Positions 43,742 through 53,304 are shown, counted from the stretch's first letter. The stretch: 64,000 nt of DNA from JAMXLO01 sp963818775 (GCA_963818775.1 CAWFUF010000017.1:1-64000), one strand, 5' to 3'. The notes: a model not told the origin generated them from the sequence alone. Numbers and translations: made by a program.

Positions 43742-44200
43742 CGCGTCGCGGCAACGCATCAGGTTCATCGGCCTGAAACTCATCACCACTTCACGGTTCT
43801 GGTTCAGCACCTCAACCAGGCCACGCACCAGACCTCGATCTGGCTTCGAGCGCGATCGCTTCGCTTCAGTCACCGTCACACGCACGCGGAGCTTGTCGCC
43901 CGGCCGCACCGGACGCAGCCAGCGCAGCTCATCCAAACCCGGCGAAGGCAGCGTCGCGACCTTCGACAGATAGTGCTCGACGAACAGACGCATCGTCATT
44001 GCGGCCGTGTGCCAGCCGCTGGCAATCAATCCGCCCATCGGTCCGCGCGCGGCGCCCTCCGGATCGACGTGCATCGTCTGCGGATCGTAGCGGCTGGCGA
44101 ATTCAACGATCTCCTCGGCCGTCACCATGATCTCGCCGAACTCGTCCGCCAGGCCGACGTGGTAGTCCTCGAAGTAGCGTTCCGCAGGCGGTACCGTCAT
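43730..44200 (-). CDS. MaoC-type (R)-hydratase
   Basis: 156 residues; single hot-dog domain with EEIVEFASRYDPQTMHVDPEGA (the catalytic Asp and His of the hydratase-2 motif) and GGLIASGWHTAAMTMRL. It hydrates an enoyl-CoA or similar thioester. Downstream of boxB in the same direction but separated by a 91-nt palindromic element, so it may be a loosely coupled last member of the benzoate cluster. Confidence 0.88.
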   Translation of the reverse strand: MTVPPAERYFEDYHVGLADEFGEIMVTAEEIVEFASRYDPQTMHVDPEGAARGPMGGLIASGWHTAAMTMRLFVEHYLSKVATLPSPGLDELRWLRPVRPGDKLRVRVTVTEAKRSRSKPDRGLVRGLVEVLNQNREVVMSFRPMNLMRCRDASVP

Positions 44201-44220
44201 TAAGGAGATCCCGTTACCTT

Positions 44221-44311
44221 GTCATTGCGAGGAGCGAATACGACGTGGCAATCTCGGTCATGTTCCCAAACTTGACCGAGATTGCTTCGTCGCTTTGCTC
44301 CTCGCAATGAC
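44221..44311. repeat. 91-nt palindromic element between boxB and the MaoC gene
   Basis: Outer arms GTCATTGCGAGGAGC (44221-44235) and GCTCCTCGCAATGAC (44297-44311) are perfect over 15 bases. Inner arms GCAATCTCGGTCA (44248-44260) and TGACCGAGATTGC (44273-44285) are perfect over 13. This GTCATTGCGAGGAGCG sequence is known to me as a widespread bacterial intergenic repeat. Confidence 0.85.
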
Positions 44312-44326
44312 ACTGACCCCGAGGCT

Positions 44327-45775
44327 CTACGCCTCCAGCTTCACGTACTCGAAGTCGCCCGGTTTGCTGTCGATGCCGATACGCGGCGGCGCGATCCAGG
44401 AGGCGTATGAACCCGGCGTGTGCACCGGCCGCATGAGGCTTTCCACAAACCGGTTGTCATCATCGGCCGGCAGCATCGTCTCCTTGCGCGCCAACCAGCG
44501 ATCGCTCGACAACAGGTTGCCGTCGGTGTCGGCATGGATCGCGGCGAATTCGCCGATGCGTCGGTTGAATGCGACGTGCGGCAGCCGCAAGCGGAATTCC
44601 AGCCCGGCCCGCTCCAGCACACGGTTCCAGCGCGTCACTCCCGCATTGGCGTCCTCGACGAAATCGTCGCGCAGCCGCATGTTCAGCGCCGACAGCGCCG
44701 GCACATCTTCCTGCACGATCGCACCGTCCCTCAGCCGCAACACCGGATAGGTCGCATCGGTCAGCACGTGATTGTCGGTCAGCCTGTCCTCGCGATAACG
44801 TCCCTTGAGGCCGGCATTGAAGGCGTTCGCCGCATTGGTGCTGAGCTCATTGCCGAACAGGTCGAGCGTCAGCGAGAAATGCAGGTTCGCCTTCTTCTGC
44901 AATGTCGGCAGATCGATCACGCCTAGCGCACGCACGCGTTCGATGTCTGTGGGGTCGTCGATGCCGGCCTCCTGCATCGCCTGGCAGGTGCGCTGCACGA
45001 TCCGTTGCACGCCGGTCTCGCCGACGAACATGTGGTGCGCTTCCTCGGTCAGCATGAACCGGCAGGTGCGCGACAGCGGGTCGAAGCCCGACTGCGCCAG
45101 CGCGGCCAACTGCATCTTGCCGTCGCGGTCAGTGAAGAACGTGAACATGAAAAATGACAGCCAGTCAGGCGTCACCTCATTGAACGCGCCCAGCATACGC
45201 GGGCTGTCCTGATCGCCGGAGCGGCGGCGCAGCAGCTCCTCGGCCTCCTCGCGTCCGTCGCGGCCGAAATACTTTTGCAGCAGATAGACCATCGCCCAGA
45301 GATGACGGCCCTCCTCGACATTCACCTGGAACAGGTTGCGCAGGTCATAGTTGGAAGGCGCGGTGGAACCGAGATGGCGCTGCTGCTCCACCGACGCAGG
45401 CTCGGTATCGCCCTGGATGACCAACAGCCGGCGCAGCATCGCGCGGTACTCGCCCGGCACCTCCTGCCACGCCTTCTCGCCCTTGTGCGCGCCGAACGGA
45501 ATTGTCCGCCCCTCTACTGCCGGCGCCAGCAATACGCCCCAGCGATACTCCGGCATCCGGACATAGCCGAATTTCGCCCAGCCTTCCGAGCCGACACCGA
45601 CCGCAGTACGCAGATATACCAGGCTGTCCTGGAAGCCTTCCGGTCCCATCTGTCGCCACCAGTCGATGTAGCCGGGATGCCAGGTCTCCAGCGCCCTACG
45701 CACACGCTGATCGTCATTCAGGCCAACGTTGTTCGGGATCAGTCCGTTGTAATCGACCGCTGTTCCATCGGGCAT
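44327..45775 (-). CDS. boxB: Benzoyl-CoA 2,3-epoxidase oxygenase subunit (BoxB)
   Basis: About 482 residues, the family length. Diiron ligands appear as two E-x2-H motifs, VNVEEGRHLWAM and LTEEAHHMF, characteristic of BoxB and related phenylacetyl-CoA-type monooxygenases. The start (YNGLIPNNVGL) matches the conserved BoxB N-terminus. It turns benzoyl-CoA into the 2,3-epoxide with O2 and electrons from BoxA. ATG 45775 or GTG 45778 both fit; either overlaps the boxC stop. No boxA lies in this window. Confidence 0.93.
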   Translation of the reverse strand: MPDGTAVDYNGLIPNNVGLNDDQRVRRALETWHPGYIDWWRQMGPEGFQDSLVYLRTAVGVGSEGWAKFGYVRMPEYRWGVLLAPAVEGRTIPFGAHKGEKAWQEVPGEYRAMLRRLLVIQGDTEPASVEQQRHLGSTAPSNYDLRNLFQVNVEEGRHLWAMVYLLQKYFGRDGREEAEELLRRRSGDQDSPRMLGAFNEVTPDWLSFFMFTFFTDRDGKMQLAALAQSGFDPLSRTCRFMLTEEAHHMFVGETGVQRIVQRTCQAMQEAGIDDPTDIERVRALGVIDLPTLQKKANLHFSLTLDLFGNELSTNAANAFNAGLKGRYREDRLTDNHVLTDATYPVLRLRDGAIVQEDVPALSALNMRLRDDFVEDANAGVTRWNRVLERAGLEFRLRLPHVAFNRRIGEFAAIHADTDGNLLSSDRWLARKETMLPADDDNRFVESLMRPVHTPGSYASWIAPPRIGIDSKPGDFEYVKLEA

Positions 45776-47424
45776 CACACTCGCTCCGTATCATAGTTTG
45801 GCCGCAGCCCGCTGCCGTAGCGTTTCAACGAACCCTCCTCACCAACAGCGCTCGGCCGTTGGAACACCCAGTTCTGCCATGCGGTCAGTCGCCCGAAGAT
45901 GCGCGTCTCCATCGTCTCGGGTCCGGCGAACCGCAGATTGGCTTCCATCGCCGTCAGTGCATCGGGCGAAAACGACGCGCGCTCCTCTAATATCAACCGC
46001 ACCTCATCATCCCAATCCGCGTCGTCATACCCCACGGTGACGAGCCCCAGCGCCTCGGCAGCCTGCGCATCCAATGCCTCGCCCGTGCGTTCGCGCACCG
46101 CAGCGAAGCTGTCGGGCTCGCCGAGGAAACGTGTCGCCAGGCGCGTCAAACCGTTGCCCATGGGATACGCGCCGAAATTCAGCGTCGACAGTTGCAAATG
46201 TGCCAGCCCGCGATTGTCACCATCGCGCACGCCGGCAAACATCACGGAGCGGTCTGCGGCAAACAGCAGCTCCGCGAGCGTGCCGGCGAAGCAACTGCCC
46301 GGCTCGATCAGTGCGATCAGACTACGCGACGTCATATCGATGCGCTTCAGCACGCGCTTCCAGTAGAGGCGGATCTCGCGCACCAGCCAGTCATCCTTGT
46401 GCGCCTCGAGCAGATCGTCCGCCGCGATGACCGCCGCCGCATCGCCAAGGGAGCGCAGCACGATCAGCCCCAACGTCGGCTCGTTCAGTCGCAGATGCAG
46501 GATTGCATCGTCCAGTTCGCGCGCCACCACGAGCGGCCAGAAAGACGCACCGGCGGCGTGAATTGCTGCCGCATCACGCGGCTGCGACCCGCTGGGAGCC
46601 AGCACGGTTATATCGGCGCGGCGCCCGGCGCGATCGTAGGTCACACGCACATGCGAATACGTCACGCCGTCGTCGGAGAAGTCACGCTGCAACGGCGTCA
46701 GCACGACACCGTCGGCAAACTCCGGCCGGTCCGACAGCGCGGTCATGGCCGATGCACGTTCGTTCAGTTTCGCTTCCCAGGAAGACGGCGCAACCACATC
46801 GTCTACCAGCCGCCATTCGACGGCACGACGACCGCGCACACCTTCCTCGGTCGAACAGAACACATCGGCACGGTCGCGCCGGACCATGCGCTTGTCGGTG
46901 AGCCGTGTCAGTCCGCCGGTGGCCGGCAGCACACCCAGCAGCGGCAACTCCGGCAACGACACGCCGGAACGGCGGTCGTCGACCAGCATGATGTACTCGG
47001 CGGCCATCGCCAGTTCATAGCCGCCGCCCGCGGCACTGCCGCTGACCGCCGCCAGCCAAGCCTGGCCGGAATTTGCACTCGCATCCTCGATCGCCAGGCG
47101 CGTCTCGTTGGTGAATTTGCAGAAGTTCACCTTGTGGCCGTGGGAGGCCTTGGCGAGCATGCGAATGTTGGCGCCGGCGCAGAACACGCCCTCCTTGCCG
47201 GAGCGCAGGACAACACAGCGCACCTCGGGATGTTCAAAGCGCAACCGCTGGACCGCATCTGCCAATTCGATATCGACGCCGAGATCGTACGAGTTCAGCT
47301 TCAGCTCGCAGCCCTCGAACAAGCCGGCATCGGCATCGACGTCCATGGTCAGCGTTGCCACCGCTCCGGCGAATGACACACGCCAGTGGCGATAGCGGCT
47401 CGGATCAGTCTGAAAGTCGATCAT
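45775..47424 (-). CDS. boxC: 2,3-epoxybenzoyl-CoA dihydrolase (BoxC)
   Basis: 549 residues. It is a double crotonase-fold enzyme: an N-terminal enoyl-CoA-hydratase-like half (VLRSGKEGVFCAGANIRML, SGSAAGGGYELAMA, LPLLGVLPATGGL) and a second half (ALIEPGSCFAGTLAELLFAADRS). BoxC opens the epoxide ring to 3,4-dehydroadipyl-CoA semialdehyde and formate. ATG 47424 chosen; it overlaps the hydrolase stop (ATGA). The reading frame remaining open further upstream is a shadow. Confidence 0.93.
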   Translation of the reverse strand: MIDFQTDPSRYRHWRVSFAGAVATLTMDVDADAGLFEGCELKLNSYDLGVDIELADAVQRLRFEHPEVRCVVLRSGKEGVFCAGANIRMLAKASHGHKVNFCKFTNETRLAIEDASANSGQAWLAAVSGSAAGGGYELAMAAEYIMLVDDRRSGVSLPELPLLGVLPATGGLTRLTDKRMVRRDRADVFCSTEEGVRGRRAVEWRLVDDVVAPSSWEAKLNERASAMTALSDRPEFADGVVLTPLQRDFSDDGVTYSHVRVTYDRAGRRADITVLAPSGSQPRDAAAIHAAGASFWPLVVARELDDAILHLRLNEPTLGLIVLRSLGDAAAVIAADDLLEAHKDDWLVREIRLYWKRVLKRIDMTSRSLIALIEPGSCFAGTLAELLFAADRSVMFAGVRDGDNRGLAHLQLSTLNFGAYPMGNGLTRLATRFLGEPDSFAAVRERTGEALDAQAAEALGLVTVGYDDADWDDEVRLILEERASFSPDALTAMEANLRFAGPETMETRIFGRLTAWQNWVFQRPSAVGEEGSLKRYGSGLRPNYDTERV

Positions 47425-48195
47425 GCCGTCGCTTCCATCAATACACTCCGCACGAACGGCACGATTGCGTCCAGCGTAGCCTGCCTGGCCTCGATGTGTG
47501 GCGCATGGCGGGCGTCCGCGATCAGCCGGGTTCCCACCGGACATGTGGCCGTGCGTTCCAACACGCGAAGCTGCGCCTCGGTGCCATAGGGGTCGTCGGC
47601 GCCCTGCAATGCCAGCACCGGCACCTCGATGCGCGCGACCTGCTCGGTGATGTCGAATGCGCGGAACCGCGGATCGAGCCACGCGTCGTTCCAGCCATGA
47701 AATGCCATGTCGACGTCGCTGTGATACCGCGCCAGCCGAGGACGCAGATCGCCCTGCTCATAGTTTGCCTTGATTGCGCGGATGGCGGCGATGTTGATGT
47801 CCTCCACGAAGAAATGAGCCGCGATCAGCACCACGCCAGTCACGCGCGGATCGCGCACCGCGCCGGCATGGATGGCCGCAATCGACCCGCCATCGGAGTG
47901 CCCGATCAGCACCGCGCGGCGTATCCCCGCCTGCTCCCACACGCGCGGCAGCACCTGCAATGCCTCATCGTGCATGTAGTGCATCGGCCGCGGCAGCGTA
48001 ACGGGATCCGAACCGCCGTAGCCGAAGCGCGAGAAGGCAAACACGCCGCAGCCAGTCGCCTCCGCCAGCGCCTGCAGGAAAGTCGCGCCACAACGCGACA
48101 CAGCCAAGCCCCTCGTGCAGCAGTAGGAGCGTCGGCGCCTCGTCTACGCGCGGGCCCCACCATTGCGTTTCCAGGAACCTATGGTCGATGATCAT
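47421..48195 (-). pseudogene. Alpha/beta hydrolase of the benzoate cluster, frameshifted
   Basis: The start MIIDHRFLETQWWGP...LLLLHEGLGCVALWRDF (from ATG 48195) and the remainder (LQALAEATGCGVFAFSRFGYGGSD..., nucleophile elbow LIGHSDGGS, late His in DARHAPHIEA) are in different frames. They meet at an AAA/TTT run (48079-48081) where one extra base accounts for the shift; corrected length about 257 residues. Hydrolases of this kind are common in box clusters, and thioesterase or lactone activity is possible. Reading frames overlap the ligase by 17 bases and boxC by 4. Confidence 0.82.
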
Positions 48196-49753
48196 GGCGC
48201 AGTCGGAAGCGCTGGATCTTGCCGGTCGCAGTCTTCGGCAGGCCATCGACGAACTCGATCCAGCGCGGGTATTTCCACACGCCGATCCGCTCCTTCACGT
48301 GCGTCTTCAGCAGTTCCCTCACCGTCTCGGCGTCCTGCTGCCTCGCCGCGTCCTGAAGCACCACGAATGCCTTGGGCTTGGTAAGCCCGTCGCGATCCTC
48401 CGCGCCGACCACAGCCGACTCCAAAACCGCCGGATGCGATACCAGCGCCTCCTCCACCTCGAACGGCGACACCCAGACACCACTCACCTTCAGCATCTCG
48501 TCGGTACGGCCGCAGAAGCGGTAATAGCCATCCTGATCGCGGATATAGGTGTCGCCGGTATGCGTCCACTCGCCGCGGAACGTATGCCGCGTCTTGTGGC
48601 GCTGGTTCCAGTAGCCCTCTGCGGCGGACGGACCTCGCACCACCAGTTCGCCGGCCTCACCATTCGGTACGCGGCCGCCGCGTTCGTCCAGGATCATCGC
48701 ATCGTAGCCTGGCACAGGCTTGCCTGATGAGCCGTAGCGGATGTCGTCGGCGCGGTTCGAGACGAAGATATGCAGCATTTCGGTCGAGCCGATGCCGTCG
48801 AGAATGTCCACGCCGACCATATCGGACCAGCGTCTGCCGATGTCGGCGGGCAACGCCTCCCCGGCCGAGATGCAGCGGCGCAGCCGCGCCGACCCGGCAC
48901 CAGGCCCGATCCGCGGATTGGCCAACATCGACGCGAACAACGTCGGCACGCCGGCGAAGATCGTCGGCTGGTGGCGCTCCATCGTGTCGATCACCGCATC
49001 GGGTGTCGGCCGGTCAGGCAGCAGCACGGCGCCGGCACCGACCGACATCGGGAAGGTCATGGCATTGCCGAGCCCGTAGGCATGGAACGCTTTCGCGGCG
49101 GAAAAGATCAGATCGTCCTCGCGGATCTGGAGCACCTGCGCGCCATAGGTGTCGGCCGTGGCACGCAGGTTGCCGTGTACATGCCGCACGCCCTTCGGTG
49201 CCCCGGTGGAGCCTGACGAATACAGCCAGAACGCCACCTCGTCCGCCGGGGTGACCGTGGTCGGCGTGGCTGCGTCGCCGGCAGCGACGAATTCGGCAAA
49301 CCCCACCGCGCGCGGATCGTCGATCGCCGCGAACGCGCCACCGTTCGGCTGCACCACGATGATGCGGCGCAGTTCCGCCATACTGTGCAGCACCGGCAGC
49401 AACGGCGCGACCAGGGGCGCAGAGATCACCAGCACGTCGGCGCGGCTGTCGGCCAGGATGTATCCGACCACCTCGTGGGTCAGCAGCGTGTTGACGGGCA
49501 CCGGCACGACGCCGGCACGGATCGCTCCCCAGAAGGCAATCGGGAAATCCACCGTATCGAGCAGCAGCATCGCAACACGACGCTCGCGTGCCACGCCGGC
49601 CCCGCGCAGGGCATCGGCGAAGCGGCGAGTGGCCGCGGCAAGCTCGCCATAGCTCAGCGATCGCCAGGGGTCGCGGAATGCCGTCGCATCGCCGCGGCCC
49701 TCTCGTTCGTGCCGATCGACGAACCAATCGACCGCGTTGCCGTTGCCGGACAT
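48179..49753 (-). CDS. bclA: Benzoate-CoA ligase
   Basis: 524 residues of the AMP-binding acyl-CoA synthetase superfamily. The P-loop WLYSSGSTGAPKGV, SRxxx-type GEALPAD, DGIGSTEMLHIF, THTGDTYIRDQDGYYRFCGRTDEMLKVSGVWVSP and the C-terminal Lys in PKTATGKIQR are all present. GSTEMLHIF and overall context fit benzoate-CoA ligases, which make benzoyl-CoA with ATP. It is the first gene of the minus-strand box operon. Confidence 0.88.
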   Translation of the reverse strand: MSGNGNAVDWFVDRHEREGRGDATAFRDPWRSLSYGELAAATRRFADALRGAGVARERRVAMLLLDTVDFPIAFWGAIRAGVVPVPVNTLLTHEVVGYILADSRADVLVISAPLVAPLLPVLHSMAELRRIIVVQPNGGAFAAIDDPRAVGFAEFVAAGDAATPTTVTPADEVAFWLYSSGSTGAPKGVRHVHGNLRATADTYGAQVLQIREDDLIFSAAKAFHAYGLGNAMTFPMSVGAGAVLLPDRPTPDAVIDTMERHQPTIFAGVPTLFASMLANPRIGPGAGSARLRRCISAGEALPADIGRRWSDMVGVDILDGIGSTEMLHIFVSNRADDIRYGSSGKPVPGYDAMILDERGGRVPNGEAGELVVRGPSAAEGYWNQRHKTRHTFRGEWTHTGDTYIRDQDGYYRFCGRTDEMLKVSGVWVSPFEVEEALVSHPAVLESAVVGAEDRDGLTKPKAFVVLQDAARQQDAETVRELLKTHVKERIGVWKYPRWIEFVDGLPKTATGKIQRFRLRHDHRP

Positions 49754-49879
49754 CGGTTACCTCCTGGGCGCGGATTATAGCGCGCCGCGCCGCGGGGTGG
49801 CGATGCCGGACGATCGCTGCCAGCTCACCGCAAGGTCCATTCAACGCGTGTTAACGGCACTCCCCCGATCATTCGCTCG

Positions 49880-51661
49880 ATGTCGAGCGCTGCACCGCTG
49901 CCCGCCTTTCCGCTGCGGCAAGCCCTGGTTTGCGGGGGGATCGCAACACTGGTCGATGTGGCGATCGGCGCCCACTGGCTGCCGTCGGTGTTCCACGGCG
50001 CGCTGTTCAATCCGGACAGCTACATGCGCCTGGCGCGGCTGGACGACATACTGGTGGCGCATGCACCGATCGATGTCGTCGCCCGCGATGGATCCGGAGC
50101 TGGGACGGTCCTGTACTGGTCGCACCTGCTGGACACTCTGCTGCTGGTCCTCGCCGTGCCGTTGGCGCCATTCCTGGGTGAACACGAGGCGTTGCGCTGG
50201 GCCGGCGTCTTGCTCGGGCCGCTCAGCGCCGGTCTGCTGGGCATGGCTCTCGCCTGGGCCGCGGCACCCCTGAGCGAGCCGGCGCGGCGATGGACCGCCG
50301 CGCTGAGCGGTTCACTCGCCATACCGGTAATTGCGTACTCGCTGCCCGGTGTCGTGCATCACCACACGCTTGTCGCGCTTGCGGGGGTGATGTGCGCTGG
50401 CTGGGCGGGACGTTCCGGGTTCGCCGGAGCCCGCGCCGGCAGAAGGCTGGGCGCCTGGGCATGCTTCGGGTTGTGGCTGAGCCCCGAAGTGATGCCGATC
50501 GTGCTCATGTCACTTGGCGCCGTCGGTCTCGGTTGGCTGCTGCACCCTGACGAACCACGCTGGGGATCGACACTCGCAACCGCCACAATCACGTTTGCCG
50601 TGCTGGCCGGTCTAGCCTTGGCAGTCGATCCGCCGCACGCCAGTCCGATCGCCAGCGAGATGGATCGGCTTTCGGTCACTTGGCTCGTGCTGAGTGTGCT
50701 CGGTGCGGCCGTTGGGTTGTCGTTCTGGCTGATCGGCAGAAAGGCTGTTTCGCTGGTTGCACGCGCCCTTATCGGCGGCGCGATTGCCGTCATCGCGGCA
50801 ACCATATGGCTCGCGATGTTTCCGGCCGCGCTGCGCGGCACCGGTGGGCTGGTAAGCGGCGCGGACCCGCACGCCTTCTTCGCGGGCATTGCAGAGATGC
50901 TTCCTGTCAGGTCGCTGCCCGATGCAATCATCTTTCTCCTGCTGGGAACATTCGGCGCATTGGTGGCAATGACACTGGCGATCCGGCGCAGGTCGCTGGA
51001 ATTCGCCTACGTTGCGGCCTGCGTCCTGCTGCTGGTTATGGCTGCAGCAACGCACCGGCGCTTCGCGATTTACGGAGCCTGTGCGGGCGCCATCGGCGTG
51101 CCGGTGGCGATCACACTCATCGGCAACCGCCTCAGGACCCGCCGCCCGATTTGGCCCACTTCCGCCCGTCTCGCGTTGCTACTGCTTCTGCTCATCACGC
51201 CGTTTGCTGTTCTGCGCCTTGCGGCCAGGTCAAGCGAACCCGGGGCAGATATCGCCGGCGCGTGCAGCATCCAGGCCGTGGCCCGAGAGCTTCGCCCATT
51301 TGCCGGACAGATCGTGCTGGCCGACGTGAACGACACGCCCGAGTTGCTGTACCGCACGCAATTGCAAACGGTCGGCTCGCTGTACCACAGCAATGCCGGG
51401 GCATATCTGCGACTTCGCGACGCCTGGCGGACCCAGCAACTGGATCGAGTTCCCCCGGAGGTGACAGCGACCGGCGCCTCGCTGGTCCTGTTTTGCCGGC
51501 AGGCCGCACGCCCCATGGTACGCGATCTTCCGCCCGACACGCTGTGGGATCGGCTCAGCCGCAACGATCCGCCAACCTGGCTTCACGAGTTTCCGCTAGG
51601 CCCGCAGTCCGGATTCAGGTTGTTCAGCCTCCGCTCTCTCCGCCAATGCGTTCCATGGTAG
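49880..51661 (+). CDS. Multispanning membrane protein, GT-C glycosyltransferase-like
   Basis: 593 residues, about eleven hydrophobic segments, and a C-terminal soluble domain of about 150 residues. The first extracytoplasmic loop has FNPDSYMRLARLDD, resembling the DxD-like 'D-x-Y-x-R' motif of oligosaccharyltransferase-type GT-C enzymes, where the Asp binds metal. A histidine-rich VVHHHTL follows a later helix. It could glycosylate lipids or proteins; family membership is an inference from motif and topology. It stands alone, divergent from the ligase gene and convergent with the amidase gene. Confidence 0.6.
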   Translation: MSSAAPLPAFPLRQALVCGGIATLVDVAIGAHWLPSVFHGALFNPDSYMRLARLDDILVAHAPIDVVARDGSGAGTVLYWSHLLDTLLLVLAVPLAPFLGEHEALRWAGVLLGPLSAGLLGMALAWAAAPLSEPARRWTAALSGSLAIPVIAYSLPGVVHHHTLVALAGVMCAGWAGRSGFAGARAGRRLGAWACFGLWLSPEVMPIVLMSLGAVGLGWLLHPDEPRWGSTLATATITFAVLAGLALAVDPPHASPIASEMDRLSVTWLVLSVLGAAVGLSFWLIGRKAVSLVARALIGGAIAVIAATIWLAMFPAALRGTGGLVSGADPHAFFAGIAEMLPVRSLPDAIIFLLLGTFGALVAMTLAIRRRSLEFAYVAACVLLLVMAAATHRRFAIYGACAGAIGVPVAITLIGNRLRTRRPIWPTSARLALLLLLLITPFAVLRLAARSSEPGADIAGACSIQAVARELRPFAGQIVLADVNDTPELLYRTQLQTVGSLYHSNAGAYLRLRDAWRTQQLDRVPPEVTATGASLVLFCRQAARPMVRDLPPDTLWDRLSRNDPPTWLHEFPLGPQSGFRLFSLRSLRQCVPW

Positions 51662-51675
51662 CCGCCTTTGAAGAA

Positions 51676-52845
51676 TTAGGGTTCCGCAAGCGCCCGCGCC
51701 ACCGCGATCAGCGTAGCATCGCTGCCACGGCCGCCCACGATCGACAGCCCGATCGGCAGACCATCGACCTCGGCGCCGGGCAGGTTCACCTGCGGTACCC
51801 CGGTCAGACCGCCATGCGAACAGAGGCATGAGATGCGATCGCGCAGCGGCCCCAACACCGGCAGCGGCAGACCCTTCCGCGGGGCAGGAAACGGCGTGGT
51901 CGGCAGGCACAGGATCGTCCCGGGCGGTAGCAGATAGGCCATCCGGCCGCGCGCCTCCTGCCGCATCAGTTCCGCCCAGCCGCACTCCGACTCACCGATC
52001 AGCGCGCCGGCGACAAGGCCACGCGCCACGTTGAACGCCATGCGCGGATTGTCGCGCTCCACCCAGGGCCGGAAGGTCTGCCACGCCTCGACCGGCTGCA
52101 ACGTGCGTTGAGCACGCGACCAGATGGAAAGCCCCTGCGGCGCCATCACCTCGTCGCGCACGCGGCCGATCAACGACACCAGCCGGTCCACCATCGGCCG
52201 CAACGCCAAGGCCACCTCCGCATCGGCGAAACCGAACGCATCGACGGCTACGATCAGGCTGGTGGGCAGAACGGATGGGATCGACTCGCCGAGCAGCACG
52301 CTGGAGACGCGTGCGAGCGTCGCGGTATCACGGGCGAACCATCCCGTGGTGTCCGAACTCGGCGCCTGGGGCAGCATGCCGGTCAGGTCGAGCCGCCCAT
52401 GCGTAGGCCGAATGCCGTAAAGTCCACAAAAACTCGCCGGCACGCGCACCGAGCCGCCGGTATCAGTGCCAAGTGCCGTGTCGCACAGCCCGGCGGCGAC
52501 CGCGGCAGCAGAGCCGGACGAGGAGCCACCGGGCACTCGGTCGGGCGCGCGGGTGTTGAGCGGCGTGCCGTCGAATGCGTTCTCGCCCAAAATGCCCAGG
52601 GACACCTCGTCTGTGATGGTCTTGCCGATCAGCGTCGCGCCGGCGTCGAGCAGAGCCTGCACCGCCCAGGCATGTCGCGTCGGCACAGGATGCGTACGCG
52701 CCCAATCGTGATTGCCGCCGCCGGTGGGATGGCCGGCGACATCGAACAGGTCCTTCGCCGCAAAGGTCAGGCCGCGCAATGGGCCGTGCGGCGCGCCCTC
52801 GATTGTGACGCGCGGATCAGGGACGAAGGCATTCGCATCGGGCAT
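51676..52845 (-). CDS. Amidase-signature family protein
   Basis: 389 residues from ATG 52845. The Ser-cisSer-Lys triad is visible: Lys in FAAKDLFDVAG, cis-Ser in GGSSSGSAAAVAAG and nucleophile Ser in GTDTGGSVRVPASFCG. The protein is about 70-100 residues shorter than GatA and resembles stand-alone amidases that hydrolyse aliphatic or aryl amides. Cytoplasmic. Convergent with the membrane protein gene (14-base gap), divergent from the NTF2-like gene. Confidence 0.92.
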   Translation of the reverse strand: MPDANAFVPDPRVTIEGAPHGPLRGLTFAAKDLFDVAGHPTGGGNHDWARTHPVPTRHAWAVQALLDAGATLIGKTITDEVSLGILGENAFDGTPLNTRAPDRVPGGSSSGSAAAVAAGLCDTALGTDTGGSVRVPASFCGLYGIRPTHGRLDLTGMLPQAPSSDTTGWFARDTATLARVSSVLLGESIPSVLPTSLIVAVDAFGFADAEVALALRPMVDRLVSLIGRVRDEVMAPQGLSIWSRAQRTLQPVEAWQTFRPWVERDNPRMAFNVARGLVAGALIGESECGWAELMRQEARGRMAYLLPPGTILCLPTTPFPAPRKGLPLPVLGPLRDRISCLCSHGGLTGVPQVNLPGAEVDGLPIGLSIVGGRGSDATLIAVARALAEP

Positions 52846-52929
52846 CGGCAGTTCTCGCTCGCTTGCGGTGGGTGTGACGGACGCGGACGCGTGCCTTACA
52901 ATGCTCCCGGACCGAACGGAGCGAAACAC

Positions 52930-53304
52930 ATGGCCGACAATGCACAGATGATCATCGACCTCGACCGCAAGCGCATGCAGGCGATGGCGGACACGGACAT
53001 CGCAACGCTGAACACACTTCTCGCCGACGACCTGATCTACACTCACTCATCGGCGCGGCTCGACACCAAGGAGAGCCTGATCAGCAACATGCAGTCCGGA
53101 TCCACGGTCTACAACGCTGTCGAACCGTCCGACGTGAAGGCGCAGGACCTCGGCAACGCCGTCGTGCTGACCGGCGTCGCGCGCATCCGTGTCACCTCGG
53201 GCGGCAAGCCGAACGCCTTCGCGGTGCGCTTCACCGACGTCTACGCCAACAAGAGCGGCAAGTGGCAGATGGTGACCTGGCAATCCACGCGTCTCGCGGA
53301 GTGA
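52930..53304 (+). CDS. NTF2-like (DUF4440/SnoaL) family protein
   Basis: 124 residues from ATG 52930. The cone-shaped NTF2-like fold is suggested by IDLDRKRMQAMADTDIATLNTLLADDLIYTHSSARLDTKES and FTDVYANKSGKWQMVTWQST. Such proteins are small binding proteins or enzymes of varied function; no catalytic residue set is diagnostic here. Its TGA overlaps the GTG of the solute-binding protein gene. Confidence 0.85.
   Translation: MADNAQMIIDLDRKRMQAMADTDIATLNTLLADDLIYTHSSARLDTKESLISNMQSGSTVYNAVEPSDVKAQDLGNAVVLTGVARIRVTSGGKPNAFAVRFTDVYANKSGKWQMVTWQSTRLAE

Noticed and set aside
47425..47682. N-terminal extension of boxC
   Set aside because: It overlaps the hydrolase gene out of frame; ATG 47424 begins the known BoxC start.
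52108..52929. Extension of the NTF2-like frame
   Set aside because: Shadow of the amidase gene; ATG 52930 starts the conserved domain.
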